Positions 6,623 to 15,059 of a stretch of 42,064 nucleotides of DNA are shown here, piece after piece. The notes below the pieces were generated by a model. The model ran no database searches and had not been told where the DNA came from. It was given only the letters and a program-made list of their open reading frames with translations. The translations under genes were made by a program, and so were the position numbers. This DNA comes from Streptomyces sp. WAC 04229 (lineage in GTDB: Bacteria; Actinomycetota; Actinomycetes; Streptomycetales; Streptomycetaceae), in the NCBI RefSeq assembly GCF_003947455.1, contig NZ_QHJH01000055.1, positions 1 to 42,064 of the forward strand. The letters are read 5' to 3'. Each line of letters opens with the position of its first letter. Position 1 is the stretch's first letter.

Positions 6623-8724
6623 GGGGTCGACTCTTCCTGAGCGATGCGGTTGTCGTAGTGCGCGGCGGCGAGATCGCGCAGCCGCACGGCCCGCGTGGTC
6701 AGGCGCTGGGCCAGAGGCGGTGGGGTGAGCGGGCTGGCGGCGTGTTGCTCGAGCCTGTCTGCCTCGTGGGTGAGTCGGGTCGCGTGATGGTCGGTGCGGA
6801 CGATGTTGGCGCAGCCGGGCTGGCAGCGTTCCAGGGTGGGGGCCTGGGGGCGAGGTCCGAGGCGGTGGCACAGAGCCTTGTCGGGATCGTAGATACACAT
6901 CAGGTAGCTGTGCTGGTTCTCGTGGACGGCCAGTTGCGGGTTGGCCAGGACCTCGCGAGCCTGACGGGTGGTGTGCAGGGTGCCGACGAAGACAGGAGCC
7001 TGGGCGGCGGCGTGCAGGGCGCGGCGGGCGGCAGGTCCGGAGACGCCGTCCCCGTTCTCTAGGTCCTCGTGGAGGCGGGTGAGGGTGTCGGCGGTGGCGC
7101 GGGCGGTCTCGATGTCCAGCAGATCGTGGATGCCGTCGCGGCTGCGGGAGGCGTACCCGGCGCTGACGGCAGTGCGCAGGTGCCCGTACTGCAGAGCGAG
7201 GGCGACCAGCCCGCCGGGCCGGTGGGCAATGTGCCAGGCCAGGGTGCGACGGAAGCGAGCGGTGCCGATCGGGCCGTGCGGATCTTCAGGGATGCGTTCG
7301 CCGGGCCTGCCGAGCTTGTCGGCGAGGGCATTGGCCCACAGGCAGAAAGCCTCGATGCGGTCGCGCAGCGCCTCCGGGCTGAGCGCGCCGCTGCGATGGT
7401 GGCGGCCGCCGGGGTCGTGTTTATCGAGATCGAAGAGGAGCGGACGGGCACCGGTCATGCGCTCCAGCACGCTGACGGCCGTGACCACCGGGCCGACCGC
7501 GACCCACGGAGTCTCGCGCAGCTGGCCGCTGCCGAGCCGGGTGCCGTCCGGGGCCTTGGCGGTCTTGTAGGTGTGGGCGTGCAGCAGGGGCGGGCCCGTC
7601 TCGGAGATCTGGCAGGCGCCGCGGCGCAGCGTGAGGGTTTCGCTGGGCCGCATGCCGGTGAGGTAGTTGGCGACGATGAAGGCAGCGGTGCCCAGGTGGC
7701 GCCAGAGTTTGGTGGCGTCGTAGAAGTCGATCGCCTCGGTCCACGGCCGGCCTTCGACGGTGCCGGTGATGGGAATGTCCATAGGGCAGGGGCCGGGGTG
7801 GGCGTGCAGGTAGGGGCGCAAGCGTTCGCTCTCCTCTCGCATCACGCGCTGTACCTGGTGCGGGGCGGCGCCGGTGCGGGCGGCGATATAGGCCTGGGCC
7901 AGGGCGGGGCGGCCGAGGGCGAGCGTGGCCGGGAGCGGGCGCTGCTGGGCCACGAGTTCGGCCAGGTACGCACGCACCGCGGTGCGCCCGGCCGGGGTGG
8001 CGCGAGTCCGGGCGGCTTGGGCGGTGATGGTCTGACGTGCGGTGTGGGCGGTGAGGATGTCGTCGGCGAAGTCTTCGACGGTGCGCAGGGCCCAGATCAG
8101 CAGCGGTCCCATGGTGGCCGGAGCCAGAGGTTCGATGGCGTTTTCCCCTCCGGCCGGATGCGGTGGGAGGAAGTCCTCCACCGTGCGGCTGAAGGGCGGC
8201 TCACTCACGCCGACGGGCTGGGGCGAGCACCATGTGTCCAGGGCCCACAGCCGGGTTAGCGCCGTCAGTTGGTGCTGGACCTCGACCCTGCTGCGAGGCT
8301 GGTCCGAGCGGTTGATGAAGTCCGTGAAGACCTGCGGTGTGCAGGCGGCAAGGCCGCAGGCGCCATGTGCGTGGAGCCAGCGCGCGAGGTGCCGCCAGGT
8401 GAGATGCGTCTGGTAGATGGCGGTGCTGCTGACCCGGGTGCGCCAGGCGGCGGAGCGTGCGGCAATGAAGTGACCGGGCAGCTCCCGGTTGATGAGAGAC
8501 CAGGCCAGGAGCCGGAATTGCTCGCGCAGGGGCGCGGGATAGGTGTTCCAGAAGATCCGCACCGGGTTACTGGAGGGGTTGCCCTCCAACGCGGCCAGGG
8601 ACCAGACCGCATCCGCGTAGCGAGGCGGCGGCCCGTGGTGGGCGGCGACGATGCGCTCGGGAAGGAAGGCCGGACTCCCGGGCCCGGGCAGGACGGCCGG
8701 CAGGCCGGCGGCTGGGTGGGTCAC
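6619..8724 (-). CDS. Large tyrosine recombinase (TnpB-like), site-specific integrase
   Basis: The protein has 701 residues. The catalytic domain shows the first Arg in YLTGMRPSETLTL (R359), a box II variant TARFRRTLAWHIA (R490 and R493, with His replaced), the GH dipeptide in LQYGHLRTAVSAGYAS (H515) and the nucleophilic Tyr524. A C-terminal Cys/His cluster (MCIYDPDKALCHR, then ERCQPGCANIVRT and HH) looks like the zinc motif of large TnpB-like integrases. The GTG at 8724 overlaps the stop of the preceding gene as GTGA, and its own stop overlaps the next GTG in the same way. It is third in the operon and probably active in strand exchange. Confidence 0.88.
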   Translation of the reverse strand: MTHPAAGLPAVLPGPGSPAFLPERIVAAHHGPPPRYADAVWSLAALEGNPSSNPVRIFWNTYPAPLREQFRLLAWSLINRELPGHFIAARSAAWRTRVSSTAIYQTHLTWRHLARWLHAHGACGLAACTPQVFTDFINRSDQPRSRVEVQHQLTALTRLWALDTWCSPQPVGVSEPPFSRTVEDFLPPHPAGGENAIEPLAPATMGPLLIWALRTVEDFADDILTAHTARQTITAQAARTRATPAGRTAVRAYLAELVAQQRPLPATLALGRPALAQAYIAARTGAAPHQVQRVMREESERLRPYLHAHPGPCPMDIPITGTVEGRPWTEAIDFYDATKLWRHLGTAAFIVANYLTGMRPSETLTLRRGACQISETGPPLLHAHTYKTAKAPDGTRLGSGQLRETPWVAVGPVVTAVSVLERMTGARPLLFDLDKHDPGGRHHRSGALSPEALRDRIEAFCLWANALADKLGRPGERIPEDPHGPIGTARFRRTLAWHIAHRPGGLVALALQYGHLRTAVSAGYASRSRDGIHDLLDIETARATADTLTRLHEDLENGDGVSGPAARRALHAAAQAPVFVGTLHTTRQAREVLANPQLAVHENQHSYLMCIYDPDKALCHRLGPRPQAPTLERCQPGCANIVRTDHHATRLTHEADRLEQHAASPLTPPPLAQRLTTRAVRLRDLAAAHYDNRIAQEESTP

Positions 8725-10462
8725 GGATCCAGATGGCCTTTCATCAGCGCATCGATCACGGCGCGCTCGTCGGCGGTGACCGCGGCTCGGGCGCGCAGCC
8801 AGGAACTCTCGCCCACGCGGGCGCGCAGGTCTGCCAGCCGCAGTACAGGGTCGCGCCACTCGGCCTCCCACACCTCGGCGGGCAGCACCGGGCGCAGGCT
8901 GTCGATGGCCCGTTGCAGGTAGGCCAGGCGCGGGTGGTGGCCGGGGTGGACGCGGGCGTTGGGGCAGGCCGTGCACAGCAGGAACGAGGCGCGGCAGCCC
9001 TCGGTGCCGGGCATAAGCGGGCTGTGCGCGAAGTCGGCGCAGTCGGCCAGTACCGTGGGCTGATCTCCCGCCCGGTGCGCGGCGGTCAGCCGGGCGCGCA
9101 CCACGGTGGCGCGGGCGGCCTCCAACGCCTCGGTGACCCCGGCCGCGATCACGGGGACGGCGGCCTGCCGCGCCTGCGGCTCGCGCAGCACATACACCGT
9201 GTCGTGCACGTCCTGGCTGTTCTGTCCCGGCTCGCGCCGGTGCAGCACGTTGACGGTGCGGCGCAGCCGCCGCAACGGGGAGCCTGAAAGCCCGTGCGCG
9301 CGCCCCCACGACTCGACCTGGTTTCCGGTCAGGCCCAGGGCGAACGGCCCCGTTCGCAGCTCACTCCACTGGGCGCGTCGCCGGCTGTCGGTGGCCTCCC
9401 GCCAGATCAGCAGCCGCCCGGCATCGCCACCTCCTTCTTCCACCAGCCGGCGGGCCGGAGCGGTGCACTGCAACACCGTCGTGATCAGTCGGCCCGGCGA
9501 GTCGGCACCCCAGTCGGTCAGGTTGCGGCTCTCCATGCTGCGCGCGCCGCGCCGCATCTTGTGCAGCTCAAGGCGGTAGACCGCCCCCGCCCCGGCCTGC
9601 GGGACCGCGGAGACCAGCCGCGGTACCTGCAGCTGGGAGATGACGGAGGCGTTCCAGCCGAACTCGGCCGCCAGCAGCACGGCCACCGCCGCGACCTCTT
9701 CCCGGCCCAGGAAGAGCCGCTTCCACGTTGCCTCCGCTCCCGCGCCGCCCAGAGCCTTGGCATACCGGTGGGGCACCAGCCCTGGGCGGCTGACCGGCCA
9801 CGGCGGGCAGTAGCCGGTGTGTGCCAGCGCTTCGAGTGTCTCGCCCACCAGCCACTGCATGCTGCCCTCTCGGTGCGCGCCGCTGCGCCAGGTCTCCAGC
9901 AGGTCGAGATTGTGGACAATGCGCAGGTGGGCGGCGCGGACCATGCGCCGTGCCGTGCCGCGGATGTGCTCGAACTCGGTCGGCGAGAAGGCTTCTTCCT
10001 TCGCCGGCAGGCGCCCCATCCGCCCGCTCAGCGCCTCGCGCACCGGCCCGGACAGTTCGGGGTCCGTGCGCAGGAACGCGGCGAGCACCGCCAGTCGTTC
10101 AGCCCTGTTGCGGTGCGGGGGCGGCTGAGTCTGTAGGCGTTCCACAGTGCCGGAGTCAAAGCCTCCGAACCGACGGGCGGCGGATCCCAGGCACCCACGA
10201 AACGAGCGAAGCGTGCCAGGATCGTCCAGCCCGTGGTGCTGGAAAGGACCGAGTTCCAGCTACCGCCCGGCCCGCACCGGGCCGCGAACAGCTGCGCCCA
10301 GGCGCGGCCCAGCTCGGGCGCGACGGGCAGCCGGGCGAAGTCATAACTCCGCACCCGCTCCGCGGCATCGCGGTGCTCGACCACCAATGCCGGCCCCTCC
10401 AACACCGGGGCGCGGCGGTGCACCGTCTGCGGCAGCACCGCCCGGCGCCCGCGCCTGTTCAC
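8721..10462 (-). pseudogene. Second recombinase-like protein, frameshifted
   Basis: The gene starts at GTG 10462 (GTGA overlap with the stop of the first recombinase) and ends at TGA 8721. The span is 1,742 nt, one short of a whole number of codons. The N-terminal frame reads ALTPALWNAYRLSRP; the rest continues in another frame as AERLAVLAAFLRTDPELSG. The shift lies between about 10085 and 10130, probably at the G5 run 10117-10121. The C-terminal part keeps an RRLRRTVNVL helix, VHDTVYVLRE with a candidate Tyr, and a Cys/His cluster (CRASFLLCTACP). GWNASVISQL replaces the usual Arg motif, so it is likely a non-catalytic partner even when intact. A sequencing error or programmed -1 shift would make it functional. 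Confidence 0.75.
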
Positions 10463-12000
10463 CAGCGCCCCGGCGCGATGTCCACGTCCTGCACACCCTC
10501 GCTCTCGCGGGCGATGCGCGCCAGCAGCTCGCTCACCCACTGCACCGAGGGCGCAGCCGCCCCTTTCGCCAGCGGTGCCGGATCGGCCAGCAGCGACCGC
10601 AGCCGCAAGTCCGCCACCGGCGCCAGATAGATGTCGCGAGTGGTCTCCACCTGCGCATGGCCCAGCAGATCCTGCACCATCCGCCACACATCCCCGTACA
10701 GCAGCTGGAAGTCCCGACGCTCCTGCACGCTCAAGCCCATCCGCCGGTCCATCAGGTGATGCAGTACCACCAGCATGTGCAGGGCGAAGGAGTGCCGGCA
10801 CATGTGCGGTGTACAGAACGGCGGCTCGGCCAGTTGCCCCGCCAGCTCCCGCGCACACCGTTCCGAGGCGCTGCGAAAGACGTTCTCCCACGACGCCGGC
10901 CGCAGCGGCAGCCCGGCCTCGTTCAGCCACAGCCACAGCGGCTCCAACCCCTGTGCACCCTCGCGATAGAGACGCATCCGCTCGGCCACCCCCGCCTCCG
11001 CCAGCGCTGTCCGCCCCTGCCTGCCTTGCGCATCACGCCAGTGCAACACCCGCTGCCGTCTCCCGGTCACGGCCGTCACCACGCGCCGCAGCATCAACTT
11101 CTCATAACGGCTGGCCTGTTGCGCCCGGCGTACCACTGCAGCACGTGAGGACTCCACATAGCCCGCGACCGACCCGACCACCTGGCCTGCCACGTAGAAG
11201 GTTCGGGCCCGTTTCGACTTCGTCACCGCCCGCGCCAGCCGCCCCGGATAAAACCGGTCCCCGCCAAGCGCCGGTCGCGGCATCTCGAAGGTGAGCAGCG
11301 AAGCGCCTTCCGTCAACCGCAATCCCGAAGAGAACAGCAGCTCCGCAAACGCCGTGTTGCGCGCCTCCAGCCGCCCCGCCCGCCCCGACTCAGGGCCCCC
11401 CTCCGGAGAGTGCCTGCGCAGCCCTACCTCCAGCCACACACGAAACGCCCGCGGTGTCAGCCAGTGCACATTGCTGCTGCGTGCCCGGACTGCCCGCGCC
11501 TCCGGAACCTTGACCACACCCCCGAAGCGGCCCCGCACCTCCCGCGTCACTACCGGCGAGCGGGCAACAACTCCGGCGCTCACGCCCCATCCGTACAACC
11601 GGCTCAGGGCAGCCAGACCGCGGTTCCACCGTGCCCCGCCCACCGGCGCAGGATTGTCCGAAGACCGCATCCGCCAGTCCTCGAAATCCCAGAGATCGTC
11701 CGATTCGGCTTCGTGCCACCATCTGCCCCGTCGCCACAGAAAGTTGAAGAAGATCCGGTAGTCGTCCGTGTAGTTGCGCTTCGTCTCACCACTCAGACGA
11801 GCGAATGACGAGCGGCACAGATAGTTGCTCAGCTCCGTATCCACCCGGTAGTCCGGCGACAGCATGATCGGGTCTCCTGGGCGCCCACCCGTCTCCTCGC
11901 GCCAGCCCAGCCCCTCGCGTTGCAGCATCTTCTGCAGCCGCATGGAGGGCGCCCCGTGCTCCGGCACCCAAAAGACCCGCCAATCAACCACTGAAGACAC
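10459..12000 (-). CDS. Tyrosine recombinase (TnpA-like)
   Basis: The 513-residue protein has a SAM-like core-binding domain (about residues 60-150) and a complete catalytic domain: R228 in SSGLRLTEG, H399 and R402 in TPHMCRHSFALHML, H448 in LLGHAQVETT, and nucleophile Y458 in RDIYLAP. It is first in the four-gene operon and overlaps the next gene by GTGA. GTG 12000 is only 39 nt from the element end; a second GTG at 11991 has AGGGG at better spacing and may be the real start. Little room remains for a promoter inside the integrated element. It probably catalyses excision and insertion at the CTGGTC-flanked ends. Confidence 0.9.
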   Translation of the reverse strand: MSSVVDWRVFWVPEHGAPSMRLQKMLQREGLGWREETGGRPGDPIMLSPDYRVDTELSNYLCRSSFARLSGETKRNYTDDYRIFFNFLWRRGRWWHEAESDDLWDFEDWRMRSSDNPAPVGGARWNRGLAALSRLYGWGVSAGVVARSPVVTREVRGRFGGVVKVPEARAVRARSSNVHWLTPRAFRVWLEVGLRRHSPEGGPESGRAGRLEARNTAFAELLFSSGLRLTEGASLLTFEMPRPALGGDRFYPGRLARAVTKSKRARTFYVAGQVVGSVAGYVESSRAAVVRRAQQASRYEKLMLRRVVTAVTGRRQRVLHWRDAQGRQGRTALAEAGVAERMRLYREGAQGLEPLWLWLNEAGLPLRPASWENVFRSASERCARELAGQLAEPPFCTPHMCRHSFALHMLVVLHHLMDRRMGLSVQERRDFQLLYGDVWRMVQDLLGHAQVETTRDIYLAPVADLRLRSLLADPAPLAKGAAAPSVQWVSELLARIARESEGVQDVDIAPGRW

Positions 12001-12014
12001 CCCTGCCGATCCGC

Positions 12015-12039
12015 TTCAACACGCAGATCTAACAGGGAA
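12015..12039. repeat. Right terminal inverted repeat of the transposon
   Basis: Read inward on the minus strand it begins TTCCCTGTTAGATCTGCG and continues TGTTGA, sharing a 12-bp identical block with the left end. TTAGAT (12032 to 12027, minus strand) resembles a -10 box for the recombinase operon, whose first start codon lies 27 nt downstream at 12000. Confidence 0.8.
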
Positions 12040-12675
12040 CTGGTCGTCTTCGACCTGCTGTGCCTGGAGGGCACCGACCTCACACCCCGCTCCTACAGCG
12101 AGCGCCGCGCGGCCCTGGAGGCCCTGTTCGCGGAGCGGGGTCTGTCCGCGCCGTTCACGCTGTGCCCGTCGACCACCGACCCGGCCACCGCCCGCGCCTG
12201 GCTGGAATGGACGTCCGCCGGGCTCGAAGGCCTCTGCTTCAAGAGGCTGACCGAGCCCTACCGCGGAGGCGCGAGAGCGTGGGCCAAGTACAAGGTCCGC
12301 GCCACCGAGGACGCCCTCGTCGGCGCGGTCACCGGCCCGCCCGCCGCGCCCCGCACTCTGCTCCTCGGTCGCTACGACGACGCGGGCGCGCTCCGCTACA
12401 CCGGCCGCACTACATCCCTCGCCCGCGCGGTGACGCGTTCCCTGGAGGGAGTGCTGCTGCCGGCGGCGGGTGGGCATCCGTGTACGGGGCGCACGTTCAC
12501 GGTCGGGTGGGGCAGCCGCGACGTCCTGGACGTCACGCTCGTCGACCCGCAGCTGGTGGTGGAGGTCGACGTGGACGTCGCCCGCGATGCGGCCGGCCGG
12601 TGGCGGCACCCGGTACGTCTCCACCGGACCCGTCCCGACCTGTCGGCCGCTTCCGTGCCGCTGTTCGGCGCGTAG
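12040..12675 (+). pseudogene. ATP-dependent DNA ligase (LigC-type), 3' fragment
   Basis: The frame resumes at CTG GTC GTC TTC and reads LVVFDLLCLEGTDLTPRSY. It continues with motif IV (GLEGLCFKRL), motif V (WAKYKVR) and the OB-fold end (HPVRLHRTRPDLSAASVPLF), stopping at TAG 12673-12675. Joined to 3808-4149 it gives 978 nt, or 325 residues, with no other lesion visible. It has no start codon of its own with a ribosome site near its 5' end, so it is probably untranslated while the element is present. LigC-type ligases are known to work with Ku in end joining or in base-excision repair; a Ku gene lies at 21058. Confidence 0.92.
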
Positions 12676-12741
12676 CGGGCGCGTGGTCGGTTCGGGGCCG
12701 GCGCCGTCTCGGATGTCCTGCCTTCGGTCAGGCGAGGCCGC

Positions 12742-13953
12742 TCAGCCGGTGGTGGTGTGGTGGGGTGCACGGCTGTTCTGGGTGGTGAGGTACAAGCCCG
12801 TGGCGACGGTGAGTGCTGCGGCGAGGCTGGCGAGGGGGACGGCCCAGCGGCCGGCGAAGGTGGTCGCGAGTACGAGGACGGCTCCGGCGGGCAGGACGAG
12901 GTGCTGGGCCGCGCCGTGCTTGAAGTGTCTGGTGTGAACGAGCCACACGGTGATCATGAAAAGTGCGGTGGGTGCGGTCACGGCGAACGAGGCGGCGAGG
13001 GTGGAGATGTGGGCGTGGTGGGTGGCCTGTTCGACGGCGACCTCGATGCCGGCGCCGATCGCGGCTGCCGAGCCGAAGATCACGTAGTGGCCGTATCCCC
13101 ACCACAGGGGCCTGCGTACACCGGCCAGGTACTCGTGGGTGGGGGAGGCGAAGTAGATCCAGAAGGCGCAGAAGACGATCACCAGCCCGCCTGCTGCGAT
13201 GGGCAGCAGCTCGCCGAGGGCGGTGTGCTCGTCCAGGGCGGCCCTGACCGCCGTGGAGGCGGCGAGGATGCTCTCGCCCAGCACGATGATGGTGAAGAGG
13301 CCGTAGCGTTCGGCGATGTGGTGCGGGTGCCAGGGGGTGGGGTGGGTGCGCTCGGCGACCGCGGGGACGGCCAGGTCGGCGACGACCAGGGGTACGAACC
13401 CCCACCACCAGGCGGCGTCCGGGAGCAGAAGGAGGACGACCCATCCGGCCTGGACGACCATGAGACCGGCCGCGTACTGCAGGGCCGCCCGCCGCGCGGG
13501 GCCGCGCTCGCCTCGGGCGGCGCGCAGCCACTGGCCGGTCAGTGCGACACGCATGATCAGGTAACCCGCCACGGCCAGTGTGTAGTCGCCGTCGAAGGCG
13601 CGGGGGATGCCGGCGGCGAGCACCAGCACGCCGGCGATCTGCACCAGGGTGGCCAGGCGGTAGGGGACGTCATCGCAGTCGTAGGCGGACGCGAACCATG
13701 TGAAGTTGACCCAGGCCCACCAGATCGCGAAGAACACGAACAGGTAACCGGTGACGCCGTGCGCGGGATCGCCCTCGGCGACTGCGTGCACGAGGCGGGC
13801 CCCGGCTTGGGAGACGGCGACGACGAAGCAGAGGTCGAAGAACAGTTCCAGCGGAGTGGCCGCGCGGTGCTCCTCGTCTCGTCTGCGGGCGACCATGCGG
13901 GTCAGGATCGCGGTGTGCCGGCCGTGGCCGGTACGGACAGGCGTGTCACTCAT
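12742..13953 (-). CDS. ltrA: Low temperature requirement protein A (LtrA family)
   Basis: This polytopic membrane protein has 403 residues and around ten or more hydrophobic helices. The family start is clear (ATPLELFFDLCFVVAVSQ, about residues 31-48), followed by FFAIWWAWVNFTWFAS and HPHHIAERYGLFTIIVLGES, the conserved His/Glu segment of LtrA. The ATG at 13953 follows GAGGGCCAGC; the longer frame start at 14010 has no ribosome site. The function is unknown; the name comes from a Listeria cold-growth phenotype. It converges on the restored ligase frame, with 66 bp between stops, and is on the same strand as the two enzymes encoded upstream of it. Confidence 0.9.
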   Translation of the reverse strand: MSDTPVRTGHGRHTAILTRMVARRRDEEHRAATPLELFFDLCFVVAVSQAGARLVHAVAEGDPAHGVTGYLFVFFAIWWAWVNFTWFASAYDCDDVPYRLATLVQIAGVLVLAAGIPRAFDGDYTLAVAGYLIMRVALTGQWLRAARGERGPARRAALQYAAGLMVVQAGWVVLLLLPDAAWWWGFVPLVVADLAVPAVAERTHPTPWHPHHIAERYGLFTIIVLGESILAASTAVRAALDEHTALGELLPIAAGGLVIVFCAFWIYFASPTHEYLAGVRRPLWWGYGHYVIFGSAAAIGAGIEVAVEQATHHAHISTLAASFAVTAPTALFMITVWLVHTRHFKHGAAQHLVLPAGAVLVLATTFAGRWAVPLASLAAALTVATGLYLTTQNSRAPHHTTTG

Positions 13954-14057
13954 GCTGGCCCTCGAGGATGCGCGCGGAAAACCGGGTGGCGGAACGGCGC
14001 GGGCCGCCACGACGGTGCGCCGTGGCGGCCCGGGTCCGCTGCCAGGATGGCCTCGGG

Positions 14058-14990
14058 TCAGAGGTTCTTGTTGTAGAAGGGGATGAGCGTGTCGAGGGCC
14101 TGCTGGGTGGCTTCGGGCTTCCAGTACATGTCGTAGTGGGACTGCCCGGGCACGACGACGATGTCCTTCTGGGTGGACCTGGCCCGGTTGAACAGGTCGA
14201 AGCCGTCGCGGTAGGAGCCGAACTCGCCCGGAACGCCCCCGACGATGATCTGGAGGGGCTGGGTCAGCAGATGCTCGGCGAGGTGGAAGGCGTCGTAGCC
14301 GATCGCGGGGCCGGCGTGCGAGAACAGCGACCGGTTCACTCCGTGGGGCTGCTGTCCGCGGGGCGTGCGGTAGTACTTGGTCGCTTCCACCACGTCGAGA
14401 GCCTTGATGCCGAGTTCCTCGGCCTTCTCCGGGGAGGAGGGCAGCACGTCGTCGACGCGGGCCTCGGCGCCGCGGGCTTCGGCGGTGCGCTGCTGGGCGA
14501 CGGCGTCCAGCGTCTTGATGGCGGAGTCGGGGGAGAGGTCGCCCTCGCGCATCATCCGGCCGTAGTTGACGGCTGCGACGGTGCCCAGGGCTTTGAAGCG
14601 CCGGTCGGTCATGGTCGCGGTCGCGGCGTAGCCGCCGCCTCCGCAGATGCCGAGAACCCCGATGCGGTCCTCGTCGACGTAGTCGAGGGTGACCAGGTAG
14701 TCCGCCGCGCAGCGGAAGTCCTCCACGCGCAGGCCGGGGTCCTCGATGTAGCGGGGCTCTCCGCCGCTGGCGCCCTGGTGGGTGGCGTCGAAGGCGAGCA
14801 CCACGTATCCCTGCTCGGCCAGGGCCTTGCCGTAGACGTTGCCGGACGTCTGCTCCTTGCAGCTGCCGATGGGGTGGGCGCTGACGATGGCCGGGTACGT
14901 GCGGGAGGAGTCGAAGCCGTCGGGAAAGTACACGTCGGCGGCGACGTCCAGTGTCTTGTTCTTGAAGGTCACGCTCTCAACGGCGGACAT
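14058..14990 (-). CDS. Alpha/beta hydrolase with Cys nucleophile (dienelactone-hydrolase-like)
   Basis: The 310-residue protein has an alpha/beta-hydrolase fold: oxyanion-side SAHPIGSCKEQ, strand VVLAFDATHQGASGG, and the nucleophile elbow GVLGICGGGGYAA. There Cys116 takes the place usually held by Ser. The His is in VPGQSHYDMYW, about residue 285. A Cys nucleophile is known in dienelactone hydrolases; close relatives are annotated as generic alpha/beta hydrolases or YafA/DLH-like proteins. The ATG at 14990 has CGGAG 7 nt upstream and is better than ATG 15020. The substrate is unknown. It lies 69 nt after the oxidoreductase gene on the same strand, and the two may be co-expressed. Confidence 0.8.
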   Translation of the reverse strand: MSAVESVTFKNKTLDVAADVYFPDGFDSSRTYPAIVSAHPIGSCKEQTSGNVYGKALAEQGYVVLAFDATHQGASGGEPRYIEDPGLRVEDFRCAADYLVTLDYVDEDRIGVLGICGGGGYAATATMTDRRFKALGTVAAVNYGRMMREGDLSPDSAIKTLDAVAQQRTAEARGAEARVDDVLPSSPEKAEELGIKALDVVEATKYYRTPRGQQPHGVNRSLFSHAGPAIGYDAFHLAEHLLTQPLQIIVGGVPGEFGSYRDGFDLFNRARSTQKDIVVVPGQSHYDMYWKPEATQQALDTLIPFYNKNL

Positions 14991-15059
14991 GTCGTTCTCC
15001 GGTTCACTCGTTGTGTTCACTGTTTCGCGTTCTGCTCGTAGGCGGGGCCGGGCCAGTGG

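Larger units (their letters stand above)
4156..12039. mobile_element. 7.9-kb recombinase-trio transposon inserted in the DNA ligase gene
   Basis: The limits follow from the ligase frame. Left flank ...CACCTGGTC meets TTCTCTGTC at 4156, and AACAGGGAA at 12039 meets CTGGTCGTCTTC. CTGGTC is at both junctions. The ends form an imperfect inverted repeat, with TCTGCGTGTTGA at 4169-4180 and its complement at 12016-12027. The contents are a TetR/NmrA cargo pair (plus) and a four-gene recombination operon (minus). The layout resembles Tn554-type elements (tnpA, tnpB, tnpC) but has an extra recombinase-like gene. The hexamer could be a conserved core brought by strand exchange or a 6-bp target duplication. 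Confidence 0.88.

Noticed and set aside
7069..8259. A 396-codon plus-strand frame inside the recombinase gene
   Set aside because: It is a Gly/Val/Ala-rich shadow frame typical of very GC-rich DNA, opposite a gene with catalytic motifs.
6619..9309. An 896-codon form of the large recombinase
   Set aside because: The first 195 codons overlap the second recombinase gene in another frame and are low-complexity. The GTG at 8724 with a GTGA overlap is the likely start.
12757..14076. A 439-codon plus-strand frame across the LtrA gene
   Set aside because: Gly/Asp-rich antisense of a clear membrane protein; no domain pattern.
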